DNA from: Roseiarcus sp963772555
GTDB lineage: Bacteria; Pseudomonadota; Alphaproteobacteria; Rhizobiales; Beijerinckiaceae
Reading direction: 5' to 3'
DNA length: 64,000 bases
Assembly (NCBI GenBank): GCA_963772555.1
Contig: CAVYXQ010000003.1
Location: 1-64,000 of the forward strand
This document shows, piece by piece, positions 15,547 through 24,464 of this stretch. The notes under the pieces are model-generated. The model had not been told where the DNA came from, did not search any database, and saw only the letters and a list, made by a program, of their open reading frames with translations. The first letter of the stretch is position 1. Every line of letters begins with the position of its first letter. The translations under genes were made by a program, and so were the position numbers.

Positions 15547-16527
15547 TCACGGCGCGAAGGGGCGCAGTTCCTCGGGATGGGCGCGGACGAACGCGGTCAC
15601 CCGGCGGCGCTTTTGCGTGTGCGCGCCGCCGCCGTTGCCGGCGTCGCGATGGTCGAAAATCGCGGCCGCCAGTTCGGGATGCTGCAGGATGCGATCATAG
15701 ATCGTCCGCCAGCGCATGTTCACCGCGTGCCTGGAGATGTTGAGATGATCGGCGATCTCGTCGTCGGAGAGGTCGTCGAGGGCTGAGAGAAGCACGTGCT
15801 GCTGAATGCGCGTCAAGCGCAGGCGCGGACGGGCGGCTGAGAACAGCAGACTCAGCGCCGAACCGTAGGCTTCGTGGTCAGCCTGTTCCCGGGTCAGGAC
15901 AAACAGCAGCCGTTGCGTTTCGGATGCGGGGCCCGCGAACGCCTTCAGGCGAATGAAGCCTCCGCTCGCCAGGACGGGCTCGTCTTCGCGGGTGCCCTCC
16001 TTGAGAATCCGCTTCAGATTGTAGCCTGTGTGCAGACTCAGGAACAACTTCATGCGCTGCGCCATCAATTCGCTCCCCAGTGGGCTCGACTTGTCCCGGG
16101 GCCGCTGCAGCCAGCAGAACGGGAAGAGGTTGAGGCCGTCGCCGGCATTGGCCTTGGCGACCGCGCCGGCGCCGAGCAGCCCGGCGAAACCCTCGTCGCG
16201 GCGACAGCGCTGGAGGATTTCCAGGCCGAACTTCGCCGTCGGCCGTTCGATGAAGGCCTCGGCGACGGCGACGGCGAGAAAGCGGGAGATTCCAAAGGCG
16301 ATCAGCCTCGGCGCGACGCCCGAAGCCCGATCGGCGGACTCAACCTGCTCGACGCACTGACCCGCCAGCCGTTCCGCGGCCAGGAGGTCATGCAGCAAAG
16401 GCGCGAGTCCGGCCGCCAAGCCGGGCGGCACGGGCAGGTCCTCGACCATCGTCCGGGCGGCCTCGGCGGAGTCGCGCGGCGACAGCCTGCGCTCGCGCAA
16501 GGCGATCCCGTCCGCCGAAACGCCCAC
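15547..16527 (-). CDS. LuxR-type helix-turn-helix transcriptional regulator
   Basis: A 326-residue protein with a LuxR/NarL-like DNA-binding domain towards the C-terminus: LTRIQQHVLLSALDDLSDDEIADHLNISRHAVNMR, written here in parts as LSDDEIADHLNIS and HAVNMRWRTIYDRI. The N-terminal 230 residues are an uncharacterised sensor part with no receiver aspartate pattern, so it is not a classical two-component regulator. The start is a GTG at 16527. It lies divergent from, and about 1.1 kb away from, the large repeat protein and is the closest regulator to it. Its upstream region is unusually AT-rich. Target and signal are unknown. Confidence 0.75.
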   Translation of the reverse strand: MGVSADGIALRERRLSPRDSAEAARTMVEDLPVPPGLAAGLAPLLHDLLAAERLAGQCVEQVESADRASGVAPRLIAFGISRFLAVAVAEAFIERPTAKFGLEILQRCRRDEGFAGLLGAGAVAKANAGDGLNLFPFCWLQRPRDKSSPLGSELMAQRMKLFLSLHTGYNLKRILKEGTREDEPVLASGGFIRLKAFAGPASETQRLLFVLTREQADHEAYGSALSLLFSAARPRLRLTRIQQHVLLSALDDLSDDEIADHLNISRHAVNMRWRTIYDRILQHPELAAAIFDHRDAGNGGGAHTQKRRRVTAFVRAHPEELRPFAP

Positions 16528-16596
16528 CCCGTGCAGCGTCGCATCGTCCCCCGATCCCGCAGGGAGAACGAACTACTGGTTTCGAGTATAATCCAA

Positions 16597-16625
16597 GACA
16601 CTTTGAGGATCCAGTATATAGTGTC
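16597..16625. promoter_or_regulatory. Inverted repeat upstream of the LuxR-type gene
   Basis: GACACT (16597-16602) and AGTGTC (16620-16625) form a perfect six-base inverted repeat with 17 bases between, in an AT-rich segment 70-100 bases upstream of the regulator start. It could be its own operator; this is weak evidence. Confidence 0.3.
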
Positions 16626-16867
16626 AGCTCGCGAATTGCTGACGGTTGAGTATTTGCGCCCGATCCGATCAAGCTCTTGATTTTGGTATATTGGAAGGGG
16701 GAACCGCGCAATAGCGCACTGAAATGCCAAAGTATCGAAGACTTCGGGCACTCTTGAACCATTGCGTAAAATATGCAACGATATGGTTGTGGCTAATTAA
16801 CGCACGATCCTAGGCTGCGGCCGACCTGCTTGGGGTGGGGGAGAACGGCGATGCTAACACAGTTTAA

Positions 16868-17179
16868 TCCTCGGCATTTAATGTTGACGGCGACAATAGC
16901 GACAATTCATCCGCGGCCGATCAGTTCCAGCAAGGCGATAGCCAGTATTCGTTCGATTTCTTGAGGCAGGTCGACCCGGATGCACTGTACTGGTCCCCGA
17001 GGTTCTATGGCGCCGGGACGGGCTCGCAGCGGCATTTCGTTTGGGGCGTGGTTTCGACTTCGTCGGAGGGCCTTGCGTCCGCCAACTCCGGTTCGTCGAC
17101 CGAAAGCGTCGCCTCCGGGTCGGCGCCGGGCGTCTCCGCCGCATTCGGGCGTACAAGGCGTCCGCTTAAAGCGAAATAG
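16868..17179 (+). pseudogene. Degenerate coding relic ahead of the metalloprotease fragment
   Basis: One frame reads with protein-like composition: FNVDGDNSDNSSAADQF, QYSFDFLRQVDPDALYW, HFVWGVVSTSSEGLA. It has no usable start, and a stop at 16865 separates it from further coding-like sequence upstream (ADLLGVGENGDANTV). The Asp/Ser/Gly-rich composition resembles the N-terminus of the large protein downstream. I read it as part of a decayed surface-protein gene. Confidence 0.45.
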
Positions 17180-17209
17180 CGCAGTCGTGTGGGCGGCGTG
17201 GAACGAGAC

Positions 17210-17422
17210 ATGATTATCAATGCGACAATCGGAGACGGCGCACCGGAAGGTTTTCAAGACGCTGTTGACGCCGCCATCGACTATTTCGGGACGACCTTCA
17301 CCAACAACGTGACCTTGAACATCACGTTTGACTGGCCGCCATTGGGGTGCGGAACCGTCTTGCACCAACGACGACTGCGCGTCAACGAGCCGGGACGCCG
17401 GAAACCCCTTTGTACAATCTGA
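17210..17422 (+). pseudogene. Truncated copy of the start of the metalloprotease domain
   Basis: Residues MIINATIGDGAPEGF and NNVTLNITFDWPPLG closely match LIINATFGAGVPAGL and ANVTMNITFDWAPLG in the large protein at 18589-18730. Similarity is visible at DNA level and stops near 17350. The remaining reading frame to 17422 is unrelated. The HExxE region is absent, so this cannot be an active enzyme. It is a remnant of a tandem paralogue of the intact gene immediately downstream. Confidence 0.75.
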
Positions 17423-17616
17423 AACGGCGCGACGGTTCCGAGAGAGGAACGTGATGACCGATCGGACATGAGTCGGAGGACTTGGCAAATAGACAATCAA
17501 GCCGGCGGGATCGCGCCACTCCGGCTGCGGAGCTGGGCAACCTCGACTGAGAAAGGAAGAGAGGCTTTGAACTGAGTGCGACGAGACCGTCTGCTGAGGC
17601 GTCGAAGGAGGAACCC

Positions 17617-20600
17617 ATGAGCACATCGACTTGGAACGGCGTCAACGGCGGTTGGAGCGACAGCGCGGACTGGACAGGTGTGGCGCCAAACAGTTCGAGC
17701 GCGGTTGCGGACATAAGCGCCGCCGACGGTAATCAAAGCACGATTTCCGACGGCGAGGCCGAGTCGGCGAGCATGACGGACGCAAGCGCGCCCCTTGCGC
17801 TGGAGGGGATGTCTTTGCTGACGGCGACGGGCGTCTTCGCCGGCAGCGGCGCGTTCGATCTTGACTCGGACTATGAGGGCGACGGCGGCGGCAGCCTAGC
17901 GATCGGCGCCGCGTTGACCAACAACGGCTCGGCGCCAGGCGGCGACGGCGATATGAGCGCGGCGACGACGCTCGGCGGGCTCGTCAACGACAGCGGCGGC
18001 AGCTTTTCGGTCTACGGGTCGCCAAGCGATGCGGCGACGCAGCCCTTCAGCAGCTCGGCGGGGTTCACTGGCGACAGCGGCGCCGTCACGCTTTCCGATG
18101 TGGGGCCGCTGACGTTGAACAGCGGCTTCAGCGGCACGCTCGATCTTGACGCGGACTACAGCCGCGGCGGGAGCCTGACCATCGGCGGCGGGCTGACCAA
18201 CTCTGTCTCAGCGACGGTCGCCAACACCGACTTGAGCGCGGCGACGACGCTCACGGTGGGAGGGCCGGTCAATGACGGCGGCGCCGTGACGCCTTCCGAT
18301 GCGGCGCCGCTGACGTTGAACAGTGGCTTCGCCAACAGCGGGTCGACGACGCTTTCGGGGGCCTCGGCGCTGACGGTGACGGGCGCGCCCAGCAACAGCG
18401 CCGCCAGCAATTCGCCGGCGCTTGATGAGGCTGGCGGGGGCGGCGCGCCGACGAACCCCCGCTCGGCTGTGCTCGGCGTCAGCGCGCCAAGCTCGGCGAC
18501 GACGGTGAGGCAGGGCGGGCTAGTCAACGACAGCGGCGCCGGCGGGACGGCCCAAGTGACGGCGACCGACAGTTCCTCCGGCGGCGGCTTGATCATCAAT
18601 GCAACGTTCGGCGCCGGCGTGCCGGCCGGGCTCGTGAACGCGGCGGACGTCGCCATCGCTTTTTTCGAGACTACTTTCTCCGCCAACGTGACCATGAACA
18701 TCACGTTTGATTGGGCGCCTTTGGGGACATCGGGATCCGTCGCATCAACCCTCGACGCCCCATACACCTATTACTCGTATTCCAGCGTCATCGGCGCCTT
18801 GACGGCAGTCGATGGGAGCATACCCGCCGATCAAGGGCTGGCGCCGCCACCGGCCAATGATCCGTTTCCAGCCGGCGGCCTCAACGAATCGAATGAACTC
18901 CTGCTGACGAATTCCCAGGCCGCTGTGCTTGGATTTCCCTCGCCGGACTCCAGCCCCACCAATACGACTGTAGACGCCACAACCACGCTGAACTCCGATT
19001 TTTCCTACAGCTTCTATCCGGGCCTTGGTGTCGGGTCCGACCAGTTCGACGCGGTGGGCACGTTGGAGCATGAAATCTCGGAGGTGCTGGGCCGCCAATG
19101 CGGCGGAAATGCCGTCGGTTCGGGATTCATCGCCGAGCCGCTCGCTCTGTTCCGGTATACGCCGTCGGGCCAAATCGACACGACAGACGACATCGGCGAC
19201 TACTTCTCGATCAACGGCGGGGTGACTGACTTGCTGACGGACGAGCAAGTGAGCATGGGAGAATCGATGGGCGATCTCGCGGATTGGAACAGCAGCACCG
19301 TCGATTGCGCCGGCAGCGGCGTGCGGGGCATCGTGCAATATTTCACGCCCGTCGACGTGCAAGTCATGGAGGCGCTCGGCTGGGCGCCCGCCGATAGTTG
19401 GCAAAATTCCGGAAGCGCCTCCTGGTCCACCGCGGGCGACTGGACCCTCGGCGTGCCGACGTCCTCGAGCGACGTCGACGTCGCAGAGGGCGACCCGCAG
19501 GTCACCGCGCCCTTCGAGGTCGCGGCCCTAGGAATTACGGCCTCGGTCACGTTCTCGTCCGCCGGCCTGAGCACGGTCGCCAACGACGTCATCACTTCTG
19601 GCCAAATGGATTTCGACACGACCTCGGGCGCCGCCGGCTCCGGTCTTTCGATCGGAGGCTATCTTGGCAACCAGGGCGACATTATCGTCGGCGTCAGCGG
19701 CGGATCGTTGTCGGCTGCGGATCAGGTCAAAGCGGCTACCCTCAACAATGCGGGCGTCATTACGCTCGCCGGCCACTCCGGCGCGATGGCGATCCTGGAT
19801 GTCGTCGGCTCGGCCGTCAACAACGGCACGATCAACATCGGGCAAAATGGGGAGGCGATTTTCGGAGGCAGCCTCAGCGCTGTCGGCGGATCGGAGGAAA
19901 TCGAGCTCTCTTCAGGCGGCGTCCTGAGTCTGGAAGACGGGACGACGGGCGAAGTCATCGCGGATTCGGGCGGGACGATCGACCTCGCTCCGGCGGCCGC
20001 AGTCGACGCAGCCCTCACGATTTCGGGCGCCTCGACGGTCGACGTCACGAGTGATGGCAACATCCTCGACGGAGCCATCTCCAATGGAACCGGCGGCGCC
20101 GGCGCCCTGGTGGTGACCGGCGGCGGCGGCCTCGCATTGGAGCGCGACGACACCTACACCGGCGGCACGACTGTGAACGACGCGGTGCTCGCGATCATCG
20201 CCGGCGACAACCTCGGCTCAGGCGGATTGACCCTCGAGGGCGGCGCGGGCTTCCTTTTGGCCGGCAATTTCACCCTCGCCAACGCCATTTCGGTCTCGGG
20301 CGCTTCGGATTTTGCAACTTCAACAGGCGATACTGTCACAATCAGCGGAGTGATTAGCAACGGCGGCGCATCGACCGGCGGTATGGCCGTCAGCGGCGCT
20401 GGCACGCTTGTCCTCGCTGGCGCGAACACCTTTTCGAACGGCACGACCGTCGATTCCGGGGCCACGCTGTCGGTCTCCAACAATAGCGCCCTCGGTTCCG
20501 GCGCGGTGACCCTCGACAGCAGCGCGACGCTCGCTCTGACGGGCAGCTCTCTCACGCTGACCGGCGCTTTCAGCCAGGGCGCGGGATCGACGACCACCAT

Positions 20601-22569
20601 CGCGACTGGGGATTCGCTGACGCTGAGCGGGGGCGCGAGCCTGAGCGGAACGACGAGCGGAGCCGGGACGCTGGCTCTGGATGGCGGGACCACGACGATC
20701 GCCGGCGGCTCTTCGGTCAGCGTGCCGATCGAGTTCACCGCCGGGGAGACGCTCGAACTGCTCGGCATCGCTTCTGTCAAGGTCAGCGGATCAAACGGCG
20801 CGATCACGGCGGTCTCGGGCGACACGATCACGCTGACCGGTGGCACGGGCGACACGATCACCGGGACGGGCTTCACCGTCAATGCGTCGAGCGGGACAGG
20901 CGTGATGGTCGGCGGGAACACGGCGACCGGGCCGCTCGACGTCGTCTCCGGCTCGAACGTCACGGTCGGGGTCGAGACGAACTCGCACGTGCAGGTGACG
21001 GGGTCCAACGACACGGTGACGATCGCCTCCGGCGCCGCCTCGGTCCTGGTGGTCAACGGCTCGAACGACGCGATTACTGCGGCGTCGGGCGACGCGGTCA
21101 ACCTGAAGACGGGGACGGGCGACACGATCACCGGGACGGGCTTCACCGTCAACGCGTCGAGCGGAACGGGCGTGACGGTCGGCGGCAACACCAAGTCTGG
21201 GCCGCTCGACGTCGTCGACGGTTCGAGCGCCACGGTCGGGGTCGAGACGAACTCGCATGCCGATGTGACGGGGTCGAACGACACGGTGACGATGACCGCG
21301 GGCGCCGCCTCGGTCCTGGTGGTCAACGGCTCGAACGACGCGATTTCTGCGGCGTCGGGCGACACGATCAACCTGAAGACGGGGACGGGCGACACGATCA
21401 CGGGGACGGGCTTCACCGTCAACGCGTCGAGCGGAACGGGCGTGACGGTCGGCGGGAACACGGCGACCGGGCCGCTCGACACGGTCAACGGCTCGAGCGC
21501 CACGGTCGGGGTCGAGACGAACTCGCATGCCGATGTGACGGGGTCGAACGACACGGTGACGATCGCCTCGGGCGCCGCCTCGGTCCTGGTGGTCAACGGC
21601 TCGAACGACGCGATTTCCGCGGCGTCGGGCGACACGATCAACCTGAAGACGGGGACGGGCGACACGATCACCGGGACGGGCTTCACCGTCAACGCGTCGA
21701 GCGGCACGGGCGTGACGGTCGGCGGCAACACCGCGTCCGGGCCGCTCGACGTCGTTGACGGCTCGAGCGCCACGGTCGGGGTCGAGACGAATTCGCACCC
21801 CGAGGTGACGGGGTCGAACGACACGGTGACGATGACCGCGGGCGCGGCCTCGGTCCTGGTGGTCAACGGCTCGAACGACGCGATTACTGCGGCGTCGGGC
21901 GACACGATCAACCTGAAGACGGGGACCGGCGACACGATCACCGGGACGGGCTTCACCGTCAATGCGTCGAGCGGAACGGGCGCGACGGTCGGCGGCAATA
22001 CCGAGACTGGGCCGCTCGACGTCGTCGACGGCTCGAGCGCCACGGTCGGGGTCGAGACGAACTCGCATGCCGATGTGACGGGGTCGAACGACACGGTGAC
22101 GATGACCGCGGGCGCGGCCTCGGTCCTGGTGGTCACCGGCTCGAACGACGCGATTTCTGCGGCATCGGGCGACACGATCAACCTGAAGACGGGGACCGGC
22201 GACACGATCACCGGGACGCGCTTCACCGTCAATGCCGGGAGCGGGGTCGGGCTCAAGATCATAGGCACGGCCGACATCGTCTACGTCGGGCTCAACGATT
22301 CGATCACCGACGGCGGCTCAGGCAGCCTGTTCAAGATCGGGGGGAGTGTAGGCAGCCTAACGGTTTCAAGCTTCGGAGCGGACACGGCCTCCGGGGTCTT
22401 CGATCTCCTCGGCGGCATCGGCGGCTATACGACCGCCTCGCAGGCATATGCCTCGCTGACGAGCGACGGCTCCGGCGGCAGCCTGCTGTCGCTAGGGGTC
22501 GACGGATCGCTCGACATCGCCGCCGTGGCGAAGTCCTCGCTCAGCGCCGCGAACTTCAAGATCGGCTGA
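17617..22569 (+). CDS. Large repeat-rich protein with HExxE metalloprotease-like domain
   Basis: The 1650-residue protein starts after a strong Shine-Dalgarno (aaggagg). Residues 1-320 are Gly/Ser/Asp-rich with repeated LTLNSGF-type strands. About 322-590 is a metalloprotease-like domain with HEISEVLGR (near residue 485) and the closing VDVQVMEALGW, as in alphaproteobacterial HExxE proteins. About 590-1075 is beta-strand-rich with autotransporter-like repeats (GGTTVNDAVLAI, NTFSNGTTVDSGATL). About 1079-1528 holds five 90-residue repeats. The C-terminus ends KSSLSAANFKIG, with no beta-barrel and no PEP-CTERM. No signal peptide is present, so type I secretion from the C-terminus is plausible but inferred. 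Repeat units may act in adhesion or calcium-rich surface display. Confidence 0.85.
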   Translation: MSTSTWNGVNGGWSDSADWTGVAPNSSSAVADISAADGNQSTISDGEAESASMTDASAPLALEGMSLLTATGVFAGSGAFDLDSDYEGDGGGSLAIGAALTNNGSAPGGDGDMSAATTLGGLVNDSGGSFSVYGSPSDAATQPFSSSAGFTGDSGAVTLSDVGPLTLNSGFSGTLDLDADYSRGGSLTIGGGLTNSVSATVANTDLSAATTLTVGGPVNDGGAVTPSDAAPLTLNSGFANSGSTTLSGASALTVTGAPSNSAASNSPALDEAGGGGAPTNPRSAVLGVSAPSSATTVRQGGLVNDSGAGGTAQVTATDSSSGGGLIINATFGAGVPAGLVNAADVAIAFFETTFSANVTMNITFDWAPLGTSGSVASTLDAPYTYYSYSSVIGALTAVDGSIPADQGLAPPPANDPFPAGGLNESNELLLTNSQAAVLGFPSPDSSPTNTTVDATTTLNSDFSYSFYPGLGVGSDQFDAVGTLEHEISEVLGRQCGGNAVGSGFIAEPLALFRYTPSGQIDTTDDIGDYFSINGGVTDLLTDEQVSMGESMGDLADWNSSTVDCAGSGVRGIVQYFTPVDVQVMEALGWAPADSWQNSGSASWSTAGDWTLGVPTSSSDVDVAEGDPQVTAPFEVAALGITASVTFSSAGLSTVANDVITSGQMDFDTTSGAAGSGLSIGGYLGNQGDIIVGVSGGSLSAADQVKAATLNNAGVITLAGHSGAMAILDVVGSAVNNGTINIGQNGEAIFGGSLSAVGGSEEIELSSGGVLSLEDGTTGEVIADSGGTIDLAPAAAVDAALTISGASTVDVTSDGNILDGAISNGTGGAGALVVTGGGGLALERDDTYTGGTTVNDAVLAIIAGDNLGSGGLTLEGGAGFLLAGNFTLANAISVSGASDFATSTGDTVTISGVISNGGASTGGMAVSGAGTLVLAGANTFSNGTTVDSGATLSVSNNSALGSGAVTLDSSATLALTGSSLTLTGAFSQGAGSTTTIATGDSLTLSGGASLSGTTSGAGTLALDGGTTTIAGGSSVSVPIEFTAGETLELLGIASVKVSGSNGAITAVSGDTITLTGGTGDTITGTGFTVNASSGTGVMVGGNTATGPLDVVSGSNVTVGVETNSHVQVTGSNDTVTIASGAASVLVVNGSNDAITAASGDAVNLKTGTGDTITGTGFTVNASSGTGVTVGGNTKSGPLDVVDGSSATVGVETNSHADVTGSNDTVTMTAGAASVLVVNGSNDAISAASGDTINLKTGTGDTITGTGFTVNASSGTGVTVGGNTATGPLDTVNGSSATVGVETNSHADVTGSNDTVTIASGAASVLVVNGSNDAISAASGDTINLKTGTGDTITGTGFTVNASSGTGVTVGGNTASGPLDVVDGSSATVGVETNSHPEVTGSNDTVTMTAGAASVLVVNGSNDAITAASGDTINLKTGTGDTITGTGFTVNASSGTGATVGGNTETGPLDVVDGSSATVGVETNSHADVTGSNDTVTMTAGAASVLVVTGSNDAISAASGDTINLKTGTGDTITGTRFTVNAGSGVGLKIIGTADIVYVGLNDSITDGGSGSLFKIGGSVGSLTVSSFGADTASGVFDLLGGIGGYTTASQAYASLTSDGSGGSLLSLGVDGSLDIAAVAKSSLSAANFKIG
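20851..22250 (+). repeat. Five 270-bp in-frame tandem repeats plus a partial copy
   Basis: Full units begin at 20851, 21121, 21391, 21661 and 21931, each 270 bases (90 codons) and nearly identical; a diverged partial unit starts at 22201. Each begins GDTITGTGFTVNASSG and includes TVGVETNSH, VTGSNDTVT and VLVVNGSNDAI. Units differ at short positions (TIASG or TMTAG; ITAASG or ISAASG). A diverged leading half-unit lies at 20770-20850. High identity implies recent duplication or homogenisation, and copy number is likely to vary. Confidence 0.95.
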
Positions 22570-22899
22570 GCGCCGCGGTCGGTGCGGATACGGTGGTTCC
22601 GGCCGCGTGGGTTCCGGTGACAGTGCTGGCTGGGGCATCAAACATCAGCCGCCGTGGAACGAGCGCTATTTAACACATCGCGGTCGCCGCCGCAGTAGGC
22701 GCTTCGCAACGACATCCGTGGTTCGTAGCCCGGGGGCAGGCTCTTTCCCCCATGAGGACGGAACCGCCGCGCCGCGGCGCAAATTGTCGCCCGGACAGTT
22801 GCCCGGGCGCTTCGAACGTGCATTCTATCGCCTTCCCGCGCGAGGCTGGCTCAACGAACGCCAGCCGCGAAACTGGACTGTCTTCTCAACGGGTCCGAC
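22570..22899. other. Gene-free stretch
   Basis: Between the large protein and system B I see no gene, no clear terminator and no recognisable promoter. It must contain the promoter of the following plus-strand operon. Confidence 0.5.
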
Positions 22900-23574
22900 A
22901 TGATCGAGGAAACGCCGCCGCTCGCCTTCGCGCCAGCCATCGATCGGCCGCCGCCTGAACTCGTCGAGCGGCTCCGCGGCGCGCCGACGAGTTTCGTCGT
23001 CGATGCCCTGGGCGGCTCGGGCGCGCTCGACTGGCGTATCCGGCCGATCGTCGGCCATGCGCTTCTCGGCGTCGCGCTGACCTGCGATTGCGGCGCAAAC
23101 GACAATCTGGCGCTGATCGCCGCGGCCGCGGAGTGCGAGCCCGGCGACGTGCTGATCGCCGCGACCGGCGGCGCGTGCATGGCCGCGGTCACCGGCGACC
23201 TGCTGCTCGGCGTCGCGAAGAACCGCGGCGCCGTCGGCTTCGTCACCGACGGCCTGGTGCGCGATGTGGCCGATCTCGAGGCGCTTGGCATGCCGGTCTA
23301 CGCGATGGGTCTGACCCCCAATTCTCCCGGTCGGCGCGGCCCGGGCTCGGTCGGCCTGCCGATCGTCTGCGGCGGCCGCGCCATCGCCTCCGGCGACGTC
23401 ATCGTCGCCGACCGCGACGGCGTCGTCGCGGTGCCGCGCGCGCTTCTGGCTGAGACGCTTGTCCGGCTCGACCGGGTGAAAGCCGCGGAAGCGGCCATGC
23501 TCGCGCAGGTCCGCGGCGGCGCACGCGAGCTTCCCGTCGGCGCCGCCGCAAAGCGCCCGGCGAGCGCAACCTGA
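22900..23574 (+). CDS. RraA-like aldolase/decarboxylase family protein
   Basis: A 224-residue protein of the RraA/4-hydroxy-4-methyl-2-oxoglutarate aldolase fold. It shows FVVDALGGSGALDWRI, GDVLIAATGG, then GAVGFVTDGLVRDVADL, carrying the Arg-Asp pair that binds substrate and metal, and GDVIVADRDGVVAVP near the C-terminus. Members cleave 4-hydroxy-2-oxo acids to pyruvate or decarboxylate oxaloacetate; others are inactive regulators of RNase E. As first gene of a sugar-catabolic operon, the aldolase role is the better guess, releasing pyruvate from a 2-keto-3-deoxy-type intermediate. There is no strong ribosome binding site at the ATG. Confidence 0.82.
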   Translation: MIEETPPLAFAPAIDRPPPELVERLRGAPTSFVVDALGGSGALDWRIRPIVGHALLGVALTCDCGANDNLALIAAAAECEPGDVLIAATGGACMAAVTGDLLLGVAKNRGAVGFVTDGLVRDVADLEALGMPVYAMGLTPNSPGRRGPGSVGLPIVCGGRAIASGDVIVADRDGVVAVPRALLAETLVRLDRVKAAEAAMLAQVRGGARELPVGAAAKRPASAT

Positions 23575-23606
23575 CCGAAGCGCGCGCCATCTGGAGCCTT
23601 GCCCCC

Positions 23607-24464
23607 ATGATCGACTTTGCCATCATCGACGCCCATATCCATCTCCTCGACCAGAAACGGTTCGGCTATTCCTGGGCGAGCGGCGCGCCGGCGCTGAGCC
23701 GCGACTGGACGCCCGACGACCTCGCCGCCGCCGCCAGGCCTTACGAGATCGAAGGCTTTGTCTTCGTCGAGGTCGACGTCGACATGCCGCAATATCTCGA
23801 CGAGGCGGAGTGGGTGAATTCGCTGGCGAAGCGCGACCGGCGCATCCTCGGGGCCGTCGTCTCATTGCCGCTCGAGCGGGGCAAGGCGATCGAGCCGGAG
23901 ATCGAGCGGGTCGCCAAACTGCCGGTCGTGCGCGGCGTGCGGCGCCTGATCCAGACCCAGCCGGACCCCGACTTCGCGCTGAAGCCGGCCTTCCTCGAGG
24001 CGCTCCGGCTCCTGCCGCGCCATCATCTCTCGTTCGACATCTGCATTCTCCATCCGCAGCTGCCGAACACGCTGAAGATGATCCGCGCCTGCCCGGAGGT
24101 TGCGTTCGTCCTCGATCACATCGCCAAGCCCGGCATCAAGGCGGGCCTCATGGATCCGTGGCGCGAGCAGATGCGCGAGATGGCTGCGCTGCCGAATGTC
24201 GTCTGCAAGCTCTCCGGCGTCACCACCGAGGCGGACCACGAGACATGGAGCCGCGATGAGTTGCGGCCCTACATCGATCACGTGATCGAGTGTTTCGGCC
24301 CTGACCGCATCCTCTACGGCGGCGACTGGCCGGTCTCCGAGCTCGCCGGGAGCTACCTCCAGTGGCTCGCCACCCTCGACTGGGCGACCGCCGGATTCTC
24401 GCCGGCCGACAAACGGAAGCTCTTCCACGACAATGCGCTCAGGGCTTACCGGCTAAAACCCTGA
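23607..24464 (+). CDS. Amidohydrolase-family sugar lactonase (L-fuconolactonase-like)
   Basis: A 285-residue TIM-barrel amidohydrolase-2 protein. The metal motif DAHIHLLDQ opens the sequence, with FVFVEVDV, GVRRLIQTQPD, FVLDHIAKPGIK, VVCKLSGV and the terminal YGGDWPVSELAG carrying the catalytic aspartate. It is close in pattern to COG3618 lactonases, which open L-fucono- and related sugar lactones. It sits between an RraA-like aldolase and an FMN 2-hydroxy-acid dehydrogenase, fitting an oxidative (non-phosphorylative) sugar route. Its TGA overlaps the next ATG by one base, indicating translational coupling. Confidence 0.85.
   Translation: MIDFAIIDAHIHLLDQKRFGYSWASGAPALSRDWTPDDLAAAARPYEIEGFVFVEVDVDMPQYLDEAEWVNSLAKRDRRILGAVVSLPLERGKAIEPEIERVAKLPVVRGVRRLIQTQPDPDFALKPAFLEALRLLPRHHLSFDICILHPQLPNTLKMIRACPEVAFVLDHIAKPGIKAGLMDPWREQMREMAALPNVVCKLSGVTTEADHETWSRDELRPYIDHVIECFGPDRILYGGDWPVSELAGSYLQWLATLDWATAGFSPADKRKLFHDNALRAYRLKP

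Noticed and set aside
20154..22277. Long open frames on the minus strand opposite the tandem repeats (up to 707 codons)
   Set aside because: They mirror the 270-base repeat and GC-rich codon structure of the plus-strand gene, which has a strong ribosome binding site and domain homology. They have no start signals or family features.
22607..22903. 98-codon frame after the large repeat protein
   Set aside because: Arg-rich shadow-like composition with no start signal; it overlaps the start of the next real gene.
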